Notes under the pieces: generated by a model
Told to the model about the DNA's origin: nothing
The model's input: only the letters and a program-made list of their open reading frames with translations
Databases searched by the model: none
In this document: one piece after another, positions 1 through 12,020 of the stretch
How positions within the stretch are numbered: position 1 is the first letter of the stretch
How the letters are laid out: each line of letters opens with the position of its first letter
Program-made: the position numbers and the translations under genes
Assembly (NCBI RefSeq): GCF_030272615.1
Contig: NC_081411.1
Span: forward strand, 837,668,136 to 837,732,135
Origin: Cryptomeria japonica
Taxonomy: Eukaryota; Streptophyta; Pinopsida; Cupressales; Cupressaceae
Length of the DNA: 64,000 bases
Reading direction: 5' to 3'

Positions 1-115
1 ATTTATCATAATTTTATCCTTGAGTAATTAGTTAACCCTTAGTTAAGACAAAACTTTTTATCCCATTTTTAACATAGAGTATTTAGTATTTTATGTTATT
101 TAAAAAAAAAATTGG

Positions 116-1505
116 TGTTGAATTCTTGCCCAAAAGTTTGGGCATGACATTTTATTTCATCGAGATAACTTGCATCATTTGGATAACATTTTGAACTTAC
201 CCTGATCTAATATACTTTTCTAACAAGACTTGTATCGACATGATGTATCCCGAAATGTCTGCATCAGGATAATTTACTCTATCTATATTGCAAAATACCA
301 TTTGTACGCCTTTGATGGCTATTTTGATAGACACCCACATGATTTGTTTGGTATAGCTATATTAAAATGGTGATATCGGGATAGTTATATCAAAATCACA
401 TAGAATTGTTATTCCACCTTTAGTAGTTATTTCGACAGCCAACCAAGACTTCATGTTTGACATTGCTATCCTAATGTCCATGTTCAACACTGATTTATTG
501 GATCAGAATATCTATTCTGATATCGACATCTAACATTGATTTATCTATTTGTATTACATTGCTATCCTGATGTCAAGACTTCTAGTTAGCTATTTTGATA
601 TCGACATCTATTATTGATTTATCAAATCAGAATATCTATTCTGATATATCCATGAAATATTTTCTTAGTGAGTTTATCTTATTGATCTTTCTTGGGTTTA
701 TCAAGAATTTAACATATATCATTAGGACATAATGGAGAAAATATGTGGGATTCTATGCTTAGTAAAAGAAAAATTCCGTAGCTTCAACCTTTAACCACTT
801 TAAATACAAAAGCTTTGTGATTATGTCAGGGGTATTGTTATGAAAATTTAGGTTTCTAACACTTTGTATCATGTGATGTAATTTTGTAATTGTGAGTTAA
901 GGGTTTAGCTGACCTTGTTGTCAAGGTTGATGAATTATATAAATAGGTGAATAGTCATGTAATTTAGGGGTCAAGATTGTGTTTGCATTATCAGAGAGTG
1001 GTTTATGGGCAAACAAGTGATTCATCCTTTGACATTGTGATTGAACATAGATTGGTGTTGCAGAGTAGACAATTGTGCTTAGCAAAAACTATCATTAGGT
1101 ATTTGTAGATGCTATTATTGCAGTTCATTCCCTCCAGATTGTATTCTAAATCTTGTTGTAAGTTAGTGAGACTTCCCTGAGGGTTGTAGCCTTTTGAGTT
1201 ATTATATTTGAGCAGTGAGCTCTAGGCAGTGTGCCTCAATGCTGGTGGATTATCCATTGCATTTTCACATAATATGACAGAGTATCATCTTATTGTGGGT
1301 AGGTTCCCACCGTGGTTTTTCCCTTAACCAAGTTTTCCATGTCAAAATCTTGGTGTTGTGTGTTGTGCTATCAATTTTCTTATCTTTGTTGTTGTTGCAG
1401 TTTATCAGATTTGTATTTGTGGTTGAGTTTGTAGATCCGGTAGAAAACTGATTCACTCCCCCCACTCTCCCCCCTCTTAGTTTTCTCTCATTGTTGTTGC
1501 CAACA
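116..1505 (+). repeat. Worn Copia-type LTR remnant
   Basis: The last 300 bases align by eye with the LTR end of element A: shared words include gcagtgagctctaggca, gtatcatct...ttgtgggta and a GGTTTTTCCC block. A TATA-like stretch (tatataaatagg) lies near 933-945, after a gctgacct motif that also precedes the TATA of A. The 3' end carries the C-rich hairpin (stem GAAAACTGA at 1443-1451 with TTAGTTTTC at 1477-1485). A degenerate leader word (tagcttagagtcctcc) follows, resembling the agcttagtcctc after the primer site of A and G. The left end is a guess from a TGTTG at 116; no partner LTR lies in the window. Confidence 0.5.
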
Positions 1506-2689
1506 TTTAGCTTAGAGTCCTCCATAGTTTTATTGATGAAATTATTTTGTGCATTTGCTCAAAGCCATGGTCTTGTGAGTGAAACCCTATTCTAGCAAGT
1601 GGAATAATTTTTTTGAGACCCAATAGGGTCCACTATTTGGAAGATCTAGGAATGATCTTGTATTTATTATAGATATGTTGTGTAATTTTCGTTTATTTTA
1701 TAATTCTTAAGTTATAAGTAAATGTAGATAGTCTTAATTATTTATTTTAGAAAAATATTTTTTTATTATTATTATTTGTTTGGAAATTTTATTTTTCATT
1801 TTTTTCTTGTAGCATTAAAGTTATATTTTTTGTCATTTGCATAGGTTTTTGGTAGCCTATACGATTATATATAGCAACCTACACAATTATTGTAGCAATT
1901 TTGCAAAATGGTCATTGCAGTTTTAAATGAATATTTTTACTTTCTAATTACATTTCATCAGCACTTACCTCACTACCTACACCCCTTGCGCAAATAACCA
2001 CTACACCTTTCACAATTTTATTCTCCCAGATTGACATGTAGACCAAACAAAATTTTAATTAGTAAATATTAAGAATATCTCATTTTTTACCCCAAGTTTT
2101 ACATATCAATGATGTTTGATGTATTGAGAATTAGGAAACTAGAAAACTAAAAGGAAAATTACTATTTACTTGACCTAGAAATTATATGTGAACAATTTTA
2201 TGAGGTCAAATATTTTATCACTTAAGTGTAAGGTTCAATTATTTATTATTTCTAGAACTAAGAAAATGATTGAAGAGCTAATTGTGACATGAAAATGAAA
2301 ATGGAAAATGAAAAAAAGTAACTAAAGGGAAAATAAAATAGAGGGTGAAAGATAAAATAGAAAATGAGAAATTGAATGAATTTTCTCATTATTCATATTT
2401 TTTTTAAAATAGCTTAATTGAATCCTCTCGCTTTTAAATTAAAATTTAAATCAAATTCTTTGATTTGGAGAACTCTTGGCATGGAATGGATTTGGAAAAG
2501 AAAGGCATTGCAGGTATTGCAGATTTTGTGTTAATTTTCTTCTCAAATTTAATTTATTTCATAAAATTTATTATTTTTTGTGGTCCAAGTTAAAGATTAT
2601 TCCTAGTATTTTATCTTGTATTTTGAATCTTTTCAATTTACATTCATTATTTAAAACAAACACTTCCATTTATATAGTGACCAGGTAAA
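1506..2689. other. Gene-free AT-rich DNA
   Basis: No coding frame, RNA gene or clear repeat is seen. The only open frame (2476-2688) encodes an unremarkable Leu/Phe-rich 70-residue peptide with no family resemblance. This is the left flank of element D and should be continuous with the Gypsy gag remnant at 61455, but no Gypsy domain is visible here. Confidence 0.5.
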
Positions 2690-3717
2690 TGATAGACTTA
2701 TAAAGCACTGAGAGGGGGGGTGAATCGGTGACAACAAAAATAATACCACTTTAAACACACACTGGTAAAGATACTTAACTAGTTTACTTAATACTATGCA
2801 TGAAATCCAAAATGATATTAAAGCATCCACAACAAGTAAAACATCCACCATAACACAAGTGTTTATACATGGAAAATCCAACAGGGAAAAACTACGGTGA
2901 GATGGGACTCACAAGTTAACTATCTGCAGTAATAGGTAACTGATCGGTTAAGGTCTACAAAAGTGCTTTGCTAAGAGTGAATCCTATTAAAGATCCCAAA
3001 GCTCTATTAAAAGCTATACCCTGTTAAAGGTAGTACCATGTTAGGAGTAACCTTGGTAGAGGATTTGTACAATGAAGCTTGTTAGAGCTTACCTGGTTAG
3101 GGGATTTGACTATTGCAGTGATTAGAAAATAACATGTGGTGTGATCTAGAAGTATCACAACTTGCTTGAATAGATCCTCTTCTGCTCACTCAAAACTGCA
3201 TCACTGACATACTCTGCAACACCTTCAACAACTTAACACTTCTATCTCACATCATCAAAAAAATAGTTCATCATAATATCATTATATAGACATTAGATTT
3301 CATGTCAGCTCACGAATCATGTCACAATTTCCTAGGTGCAGTGTATCTAGACAATCTAACATAACTCATCACAGATTGCTACCAAATCTATTAGTTAGGG
3401 ATACCTCATCACGACCGGTGATAACTCATCACATAATTAGTGAAACCAATTGGAACACTGATACCGGTTAAGAGTTAATGTCTTCCAACTCATATACCGA
3501 TTGTCCTCCATTTGCTTCTTTGATGATTTTCATTGAATCTCCATGTTGGTGTCAAGCCATTCCTGTATATACTAGTTGTCTACATATACTGGTTAGACAC
3601 CCTCTAATCCATTTGAACTTAACTAAGATGACTATGACAATGTGAACATATGTGTGTATACATGTGCCATCAATGACAACACATGAAGTCATCCATTACA
3701 ATATCATCAAGCCAACA
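2690..3717 (-). repeat. 3' LTR of element D
   Basis: Pairs with the fragments at 46503-46658, 53912-54087 and 60658-61454, which together form the 5' LTR. It contains the LTR-end hairpin in slightly damaged form (CACCGA opposite TCAGTG in the element's own sense), a run of seven G on the plus strand, and frequent gttaaag/gttagg words also found in the E1 and F LTRs. The polypurine side reads AAAGAGGGAGATTGTTGG in the minus sense. Confidence 0.85.
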
Positions 3718-4717
3718 ATCTCCCTCTTTGGCATTGATGGCAATACTTAGAAAATTTTACAACTTTACAACTAAGTGTGCTTAGAAAAAAAAAGTACAAA
3801 CATATTTTTACTCCCCCTTAACAATACATACAAAATTTTACAACACATACATATTTCTACTCCCCTTTTGACAACATTGCCAAATTGAAAAGTAAAATAC
3901 ATATATATTATAGCAAAATTTGCATCAAAAAATTACATATACAAAAATGTAAGTCTTTATCAAGGAGTGTTCACTACAATTTTCAAGAAAATGTCACTAA
4001 AAGTGATCTTCATCTAAGAAAAATTATTTTCCCATGTTTCCAATAAGGTTTCAGTGATCTCAATGGTTGTAATAACCTGTGCAATGAATTCTTCCATCAC
4101 ATCCACTGTGCTCATTTCTGGAGTTGCCAAAACTACTTCTGCATCTGTGCATGCCCATTGTAAGATGTCCACTTTGGGTCTTAACTGGTTCTTTAGCTCT
4201 TTCAAGGATCAGAGTCTCTTAGCCTGTTCATAATCAGAGACATCTAACTGATTTTGCAAATCATCAATTGATTTGCCAAATGATAAGGCTGAATCCTGTA
4301 AAGGTATGTAGACATTAAATATCATTTCTAGCTCCTGTTATGTCTCTTCTTGCCTCTTAATCAAATCAGTGTAGAAAAATGAAATGTTACATGTATAGGA
4401 TAGGATCCTTCATCCTGTTTCAATAGTAGTCCTCAAAAGATCTTTATTCAAGGATAAAGCAATCTTCCCTATATCAATATCTTTCATTATTTTCTCTCCT
4501 CTCTTCTTTATGTAATTCTTCTTAGCTAAAGTATATGAAGCTTCTTCAAGGGACTTCAATTGGTCAGATGCATTAAGAACTAACTGGCCAAGCTTTTTGA
4601 TAGGAGTTGACAAATTTCCAGTGTCTGTCTCTGATAGAAGACTTCACAGAATCTCAATGATAGTTTGAATAGTTTCTGCTTCCTTCCTCTACTCTTTTAG
4701 TCTTTTCTTCTGAGATT
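3718..4717 (-). pseudogene. Element D, 3' end of internal region (C-terminal part of ORF2, decayed)
   Basis: Short minus-strand frames at 4410-4613 and 4014-4205 encode helical, Lys/Glu/Leu-rich segments. By position they correspond to the helical segment at 55437-55958 of element C, though the resemblance is weak. Several in-frame stops interrupt them. The last 300 bases (3718-4013) are non-coding and contain two purine tracts on the minus strand, one at the LTR boundary and one near 3861-3870. E1 truncates the segment on its upstream side. Function is unknown. Confidence 0.5.
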
Positions 4718-6119
4718 TGATGAATAATGATGAACTACTAAGGTCCTAACCAGTACTGAGAGGGGGGGTGAATCAATACACACAAAAACTTGCTCAAGAT
4801 AATTTGACAAATCAAAACATAGATAACCGGTTGTCATATACTGCTAGACTTAACCATAGCAATACCAGTTAAATATAAATACTTCAGACAACATTCAACA
4901 GATCTCAAATATTGATGACTACTTCACCAATATAATCATGCATGAGTTGTATCAATAGTATCACAACCATTTAACACTGCATGCATATCTAACTTAATCA
5001 TAATCACACAATCATCACATGAAAAACTCACAACCCATGACATAGATTTTTCACATGGAAACCCAAATGGGAAAAACCACGGTGGGGATGAATACCCACA
5101 AGCTTGTTTGTGAACTCTTTTGAAGTCCGCTCTTTTAGGATCCTAGTCCAGTTAAAGACTTTACAATAAAGGTTATGTTAGAAACTGATCCTATTAAAGA
5201 TCACTTAGTTAAGGGATGGCTCTATACCCTATGAAAGGTTGAAACCTTGTTAAAGGTTACCTCGCTAGAGGATTTAAATATCTCAATAAACTTGAGGCAC
5301 CTGGTTAGAGGATTTACAACAAAGCCTGTTAAAGCTACCCAGTCAAGGGATTTACCTTCTATTGAAATGGTTAGAAGACAATAGGTAAAACACTCCGATC
5401 TGATAACAACACTTCTTGCTAAGGTAGATCCTTTCAGTTCCTCTCTTCTGCAATCATACTCTGTAGATTCCTCACTTTGGTTTGGCAAGTATCAAATCTC
5501 CAACATGCGGACACAAACACAACTTTTTCCAAGAACTCCAATAAAAAAACTCACTGACCTTATAGACAACAATTAGGTTGGTAGCATAAACCCTAAACCC
5601 TAAACATTTAAGGTTTACAATTACAAGCAATCCAATCTTGAGCATCAAATACAATGCATAGAATGAAATGATCTAAAACAGATCTTGTCATTCTGCATCA
5701 TCCAATCTTCACCACATCTAGAAAATAGTAACCCATCAAGTGCTTTTTGCATACCTCTAAGAAAAATGCACATTCTCGAGGTAGACATTCAATGCATTTG
5801 ATCTTCACCTGCAAGATCCGTGAAGAAATCCTTCACGTGCACATAGCTAACATGGCACCTTGATCCTTATCCTTGTTCTTTAACTAACTCATCACAAAAT
5901 ATCATCGGTGGCACCACACAAGCCAAACTAGAAACCCTAGAGCTGAACTGAGACTACCAATTGGTAGTCACACTTAGTGAACCTTGACACCGGTCCACTC
6001 CATCTCGGTTGACCATAACCGCTTCCAATCTTCATACTGGTGCATACTGGTTCACCTTCTTGAGCACTTATTGGCATCAATGACAACATACATTGTCCTC
6101 GCTTCATCATGTGCCAACA
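4718..6119 (-). repeat. 3' LTR of E1
   Basis: Starts TGATGAATAATGATGAAC and ends CATGTGCCAACA on the plus strand, matching 10655-12020. It carries the C-rich hairpin near 4751-4776, a two-unit telomere-like motif (aaaccctaaaccctaaac, about 5588-5605) and several gttaaaggtt-type words. The minus-sense polypurine tract AAAGGGGGAGATTG lies just outside at 6120-6133. Confidence 0.88.
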
Positions 6120-6601
6120 ATCTCCCCCTTTGGTATTGATGACAATATTTAGTGTATCAGTGCTCAGTATTTGCACCATTCTGAATAGCATATATCGGCT
6201 GACATATAATGATTCAACTTGTATGATCACCACCACCACCTAGACTAGTCAGTGTGCACTTTTCTCAATCACTTCTCACACTTATATCTTCTTCCCCATA
6301 TATCTTCATCATCATATATCTTCTCCCCCTTTGACAACAATGCCAAAGTGGAGCCACAAGCTTCCAAGCTCCACTATGCTACTCCCCCTATGGAGTAGCA
6401 TTCTTTAGCACATCAATCCTGTAAGATTTGACACAGTAGTATCTGACTAATGTGGAGCACATATCTTTAATTTACTTCATGAAGGGGCAAAACCCTTAAC
6501 TCACCTCTCAAATAGGTAAATGTAGTCTTCGGTAAGGGCTTAGTGAATATGTCTATTAGCTGCTCCTTACTGGAAACATGTTCTACTATAACTTCTTTAT
6601 T
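6120..6601 (-). other. E1 3' untranslated region with two polypurine motifs
   Basis: Non-coding on both strands. The primary polypurine tract abuts the LTR. A second copy (minus sense TTTGGCATTG, then TTGTCAAAGGGGGAGAA) lies near 6321-6348, about 200 bases inside the element. The same duplication is seen in F. Confidence 0.6.
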
Positions 6602-7292
6602 CTAAACCTTTTCTCTCAAGAAATGATACTTGAGCTCAATATGCTTGGTCCTAGCATGCAATATTGGATTTTTTGAAATATTTACTACACTGGTATTATC
6701 ACAGAAAATAGTCATCGGTTTAGATATCATCACTTTGAAGCCATCCAGTACATACTTCATCCAGATTGCCTGAGTGCAGTTCATAAATGGTGCCACATAC
6801 TCCACTTCAACTGTAGACTGGGAAATACAACTCTTCTTCTTGCTCGTCCATGAGACTAGTCTTCCACCAAGGAAGAACGCTCCACCAGTTGTGCTCTTTT
6901 GGTCATCCACATTACTTGCCGAATCTGCATTAGTAAACACTTTGAGATAAAAGTCACCATTGTATGGATACCACAACCCATGATCAACTGTCCCTTTCAG
7001 ATATCTAAGAATCCTCTTTACTTCTACCAAGTGGGATTCTCTTAGACTCTTTTTGAAAATGGGCCACTATGTCCACTGTATGAACAATATCTGGTTTGTT
7101 GTTCACCACATAGTGCATCTTACCGATCATCAACTGATACTCCTTCTCATCCACCAATGTTGTATCATCCTTCTTTGTTAATTTGTAGCTAGTCACCATC
7201 AGCATTCCAACTGGTTTGCTCTCCTCCATGCCAAAGGTCTTCAATACCTCTTTGATATACTTGGACTGGGTAATGAAGATACCTTCTTTCAT
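6602..7292 (-). pseudogene. E1 RNase H domain
   Basis: Two overlapping frames in different phases (7292-7005 and 7030-6602) show one frameshift near 7020. The first holds the end of RT and the connection (ITQSKYIKEVLKTFGMEESK). The second holds Ty1-type RNase H: RILRYLKGT, KSTTGGAFFLG, a degenerate EAEY box (VEVEY) and FCDN, then TKHIELKYHF. The usual TDADWAG reads TNADSAS, so the first catalytic Asp is Asn. The last RNase H/C-terminal residues run into non-coding DNA. Confidence 0.85.
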
Positions 7293-8003
7293 CTGTTGAA
7301 TCTATAGACCAATCAAAAACTTTATCTCTCTAATCAGAGACATCTCAAACTCCTTTTTCATCTCATTTGCAAATGCATGACTCATATAATCATTTCCATC
7401 AAAGATTATATCATCTACAAATACTTCATTTATCAAAATCTAATCACCTTCTGATTTTGGGTAGATGTTGTCCTCACTTGTTCTTTAAAATCCTATCTTC
7501 ACAAGATGAGAGTGTAACCATTCGTACCATGCCCTTGGTGCCTATTTCAATCCATATAGGGCCTTGTGTAATCTACACACCATGTCACTATCTTCTAACA
7601 AAGCAAACCCATCTGGTTGCTCAATATATACTTCTTCCTCCAGGATGCCATTGAAGAAGGTAGACTTCACATTCATCTGGTATACCTTAAATCCTTTGAA
7701 TGCTACAAATGCAAGTAGCATTCGAACACCTTCTAGTCTAGTCACTGGGGCAAAGTTTTCTCCATAGTCTTCTCCTTCTTCCTGAGCATATCCCTTGCAT
7801 AAAAGTCTTGTCTTGTTCCTTACCACTATGCCTTCTTCATTCAGCTTATTTTTGAAGACACATTTGGTACCTATGACACTCTTGTGTTCTAGTCTAGGTA
7901 CCAAGGACCATGTTGCATTCTTCTCTATCTGGTCCAAATCGTCTTCTATTGCCTTTATCTAGTCTTCATTGGTAAGTGCCTCTCTAGCAGTCTTAGGCTC
8001 AAA
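7293..8003 (-). pseudogene. E1 reverse transcriptase domain
   Basis: The main frame 7937-7542 starts with the Copia RT N-terminus (MDQIEKNATWSLVPR) and contains GTKCVFKNKLNEEG, RLLCKGYAQEEG, the first catalytic block and KALYGLK. The first catalytic Asp (QMDVKSAFLNG in F) is Asn here (QMNVKSTFFNG), a single G-to-A change. The FVDD box is still readable near 7400-7425, past a stop. RNA-dependent DNA synthesis would be lost. Confidence 0.87.
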
Positions 8004-9192
8004 TTATGAAATCATGCTAGAATTTTCTTTCACCTTTCTTCTTGTAAGTATTCCTACATCTTTGTCTCCTATGATTTTCTTTGGATCATGATGCAGTCTT
8101 ACATACCTAGGAATGACCATAGCTGGTTCAACTTGCTTTTCCTCTTCTTTTCCTGCTTCATCTTCTTCTTCACCTACTGAAGGTTCTACCGGTACAGAAA
8201 TACTGAGGTCTTTGTAGTGTTTGTCACTTGTTTCTTTCTTAACCGATTCCCAGAAGGCTAAACCCAGTTCATCTTCTGTTTGCTTGTTGTTGGTTTCCTC
8301 AGGCTTCTCAGTGGATTCATCAACCTTGACATTGATACTCTCAACAATCTTATGATTCCTTCTATTGTAGCACTTGAGAGCTTTGCTTTTAGTGGAATAT
8401 CCCAAAAATATTCCTTTATCACACTTAGCATCAAAATGGCTCAGGTTCTCACCTCTCCTGATATAGCATTCACTCCCAAACACTTTGAAATAACTCACAT
8501 TGGGAGTTCTCCCTTTCTAGTACTCATAAAGGGTTTTGTCTTTACCTTTCTTAATGAGTACCCGGTTCATGGTATAGACTGCAGTGCTCACCGCTTCCCT
8601 CCAAAATGTGTGAGTGACATTTCCTTGGATCAATAGTTCTAGCCACTTCAACCATAGTCTTGTTGTTTCTTTCTACTATTTCATTCTACTATGGTGTTCT
8701 TGGGGTAGACAATTGTCTCTTAATACCGTTCTCCTCACAGTACTTATTGAATTCATCATAAGTGAATTCACCTCCTTGATCGGTTCTTAAGCATTTTATC
8801 CTTTTGCCACTCTCCTTCTCCACCAATTCTCTAAAGGCTTTGAACTTTCCAAATGCCTCATACGTGTCTTTCAAGAATGTGACGCACATCATTCTTGAAA
8901 AATCATCGGTAAGAATCATGAAGTACCGATCTCCCTGAATACTTCTAGTTTTCATCAGACCACACAAACTAGTGTGCACTAGATCAAGTAAGTTCTCTAC
9001 TGAAAAGGACTTACCTTTGAATGTTGAGGAAGACATCTTACCAAGTTGGCATTCTTTGCATAAAGCATTCTCCAGTTTGTTCAGAAAAGGCAATCCTCTT
9101 ACTGCCTTGATCTTACTAGCCTTTACAATGTTGCCAAAATTTATATGACAAAGTCTCCTATGCCATATCCAACTATCATCAAAATTCACCAT
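8004..9192 (-). pseudogene. E1 integrase domain and linker
   Basis: The frame 9192-8689 carries the HHCC zinc-binding region (HRRLCHINF ... CKECQLGK) and the catalytic core. The first catalytic Asp (HTDLCGP in F) is Ser (HTSLCGL). The second Asp survives in LRTDQGGEF. After a frameshift, 8498-8004 continues with FRVFGSECYI-type sequence and KGIFLGYSTKSKALKCYN, then an acidic linker. The region between 8500 and 8690 is open in no single frame. Confidence 0.87.
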
Positions 9193-9198
9193 CAGGCA

Positions 9199-10583
9199 CT
9201 AACTAATCTTGGCATTCAATTGAAATAGCTTTCCTTTGGTATGCTTACTGGTGGCAATAAGTTTACCACTCTTTCCAATTATTCTGTAGACTCCACCTTT
9301 GAACTCTAGAATGAGTCCTTTGTCATTCAGCTGAGCAACACTCAAAAGGTTGTGCTTAAGGTCTTCCACCCAGTAGACATCATCCACACTACTCTTTCCA
9401 TTCAGTGAGATGGATCCTTTTCCTTTCACCATGCAAGGTGCATTGTTACCAAATTGGACAAAACCACCATCATATTCTTCAAGAGAGAAACTTTTTCTGG
9501 TCACCAATAATGTGGTGAGAACACCTGCTATCAATGATCCACTCATTGTAGTTGTCAATATGTGAGACAAGGGCTTTCTGGTCAGACAACTCTTCCTTGA
9601 CAACCACAAACACTATGTCCTCATTCTCTTCATCCTCATATTCCTCATTAGTAACACCTTCATCCACTACAACAAGACAATTTCTTCTACCTACTCCTTT
9701 ATACTTCCTAAACCTCTCCGGTTTATCCTTATTATCACTATTAGGATAGTTAATAGCTATATGTCCTATCTTATTGTAGGAAAAACACTTTAGAGGAAGC
9801 TTACCTCTGTATTTTCCAGTGCCTTTTGGAAGTCTCTTGGCAAGAAGAGCTTCAAACTCCATCATAATCTCCTCATCATCCATATCTCTGCTTGGCTTGG
9901 ATTCATAACTGGTACTGACCTCTTTTCCTTTCCTAGTTGATGCGGAAGAAAAAGACACTCTAAAGGCTGACTCGGTCTTCTAAACACTACCATCATAGAT
10001 ATTCAATTCATATGCAGTCAACTTTGCAATAATAGAGTCTAAAGATACCTTGGTTTTGTCGATAGACCTTAGCTCCTGAATAGTGGCAACCTTGATTGTA
10101 AAGACTAGTAAAAGTGATCTTAGAACTTTACTAACAATAGTGGCATCATCAATTATTCCACCAGTACTTTTGATCTCTCCAACCACTATCTTGATTCTTA
10201 TGCCATACTTGTTGAATGGTCTCTCCTTCAACCATCTTCATATTTTCAAACTTTCCTCTAAGGCTTTCTTCCTTAGCCTACTTGACATTTTCATCACCAC
10301 CATAAATGGATTCCAGTTTATCCCACACTTCTTTCAGAATGTCCTTATCTTGTACATCGATAAACTCTACATCGGACAAGTTGCTAATAAGGGCTTCCAT
10401 GACTTGCCCATTTTCTTGTATCTCTCTTTTCTGATAATCATTTAGAGTGCTAGTGGGGATTACATAGGCATTCTCAACATAGCTCCAGTGTTGTGCACCC
10501 AAAATCCTCATATATATCTTCATCTTGTCCTTCCATATTGTAAAGTTGTCCCTGTTGAACTTAGGACCTTCCCTCTTCATCAT
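9199..10583 (-). pseudogene. E1 gag and aspartic protease
   Basis: Gag starts at ATG 10583 (MMKREGPKFNRDNFTIWKDK) and is broken by frameshifts near 10250 and 9520. The nucleocapsid knuckle at about 9770-9815 reads CFSYNKIGHIAINY, so two of the four ligands (second and last Cys) are Tyr. The protease motif reads WIIDSRCSHH in place of DSG, with the active-site Gly changed to Arg. The protease continues at 9609-9199 in another phase (GKGSISLNGKSS, LLSVAQLNDKG). All enzymatic steps appear dead. Confidence 0.85.
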
Positions 10584-10640
10584 TAAAACACTATCTTTTG
10601 CCTTGAGCGGTTAAGCTTATATCACTGAGGACCTAGATGA

Positions 10641-10652
10641 GATCTGATACCA
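10641..10652 (-). promoter_or_regulatory. E1 primer-binding site
   Basis: Minus sense TGGTATCAGATC, one base off the common plant Copia site TGGTATCAGAGC, which is complementary to the 3' end of initiator Met tRNA. It lies two bases inside the 5' LTR. Confidence 0.8.
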
Positions 10653-10654
10653 AT

Positions 10655-12020
10655 TGATGAATAATGATGAACTACAAAGGTCCTAATTGGTACTGAGAGG
10701 GGGTGTGAATCAGTACACACAAAAACTTACTCAAATAATTTGACAAATCAAAACACAGATAACTGGTTGTCATATACTGTTGGACTTAACCATAGCAATA
10801 CCAGTTAAACAGAAATAATTCAGACAAAATTCAACAGATCTCAAATCTCGATGACTACTTCACCAATATAATCACGCATGAGTTGTATCAATAGTATCAC
10901 AACCATTTAACACTACATGCATATCTAACTTAATCATAATCACACAATCATCACATGAAAAACTCACAACCCATAACACACAGATTTTTCACATGGAAAC
11001 CCAAATGAGAAAAACCACGGTGGGGATGAATGCCCAAAAGCTTGTTTGTGAACTCTTTTGAAGTCCTCTCTATTAGGAGCCTAGTTCGGTGAAAGACTTT
11101 ATAATAAGGGTTCTATTAGGAACTGATCCTATTAGAGATCACCCGATTAAGGGATCGTTATATACCCTGTTAAAGGTTGAAACCCCGTTAAAGGTTACCT
11201 TGCTAGAGGATTTACAACAAAGCTTGTTAAATCTACCTGGTCAAGGGATTTACCTTCTATTGAAATGGTTAGAAGACAACAGGTAAAAAATTCTTATCTA
11301 ATAACAACACTTCTTGCTAAGGCAGATCTTTTTTAGTTCCTCTCTTCTGCAATCACACTTTGTAGATTCCTCACTCTGGTTTGGCAAGTATCAAATCTCC
11401 AACATGCAAACACATACACAACTTTTGCGAACAATTCTAGTAACAAAACTCACCGACCTTATAGACAGCAATTAGGTCAGTAGTATAAACTCTAAACCCT
11501 AAACATTTTAGGTTTATAATTACAATCGATTCAATCCTGATCGTCAAATACAATACATAGAATGTAACAATCTAAAATAGATCTCAAGTCATTCTGCATC
11601 ATGCAATCTTCATCGAATCTAGAAAACAATAACCCATCATGTGCTTTTCGCATACCTATAAGAAAAATGCACATTCCTGAGGTAGACATTCAATGCATTT
11701 GATCTTCACATGCAAGATCCTCGAAGAAATCCTTCACATGCACATAGCTGATGTGGCATCTTGATCCTTATCCTTATTCTTTAATTAACTCATCACAAAA
11801 CATCATCAGTTTCACCGCACAAGCCAAACCGAAAACCCTAGAGCTGAACTGAGACTACCAACCGGTAGTCACACTCAGTGAACCCCGATATAGGTCTACT
11901 CCATCCCGATTGACCATACCTACTTCTAATCTTCATACCAGTTCATATTGGTTCACCTGCTTGAGCACTTATTGACATCAATGACAACATACATTGTCAC
12001 CGCTTCATCATGTGCCAACA
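10655..12020 (-). repeat. 5' LTR of E1
   Basis: Matches 4718-6119 over its length with many C/T and G/A differences. The hairpin is perfect here (GTACTGA with TCAGTAC). Only one full telomere-like unit remains near 11487-11505, the other having a substitution. Confidence 0.88.

Larger units (their letters stand above)
4718..12020 (-). mobile_element. Element E1: Ty1/Copia retrotransposon
   Basis: A full-length, 7.3-kb Copia element with LTRs at 4718-6119 and 10655-12020 and gag, protease, integrase, reverse transcriptase and RNase H in Copia order (integrase before RT). It sits inside element D. The flanks are AGATT and AGCTC, so I see no convincing target duplication. The coding frame has at least four shifts and many stops, so it cannot be autonomous. 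It is the same family as F: LTR words, gag start and integrase wording all match. Confidence 0.88.

Noticed and set aside
2476-2688. 70-codon open frame left of element D
   Set aside because: Composition is that of random AT-rich DNA; no motif, homologue or context supports a gene.
2683-2760. G-runs (seven or more G) as G-quadruplex sites
   Set aside because: Each LTR has a single G run only. One run cannot form an intramolecular quadruplex, and the hairpin explains the conservation better.
4718-6119. Repeated gttaaagg and gttagg words in E1, F and D LTRs as a CRISPR-like array
   Set aside because: Spacing and unit sequence are irregular, spacers are not unique, and the context is a plant LTR.
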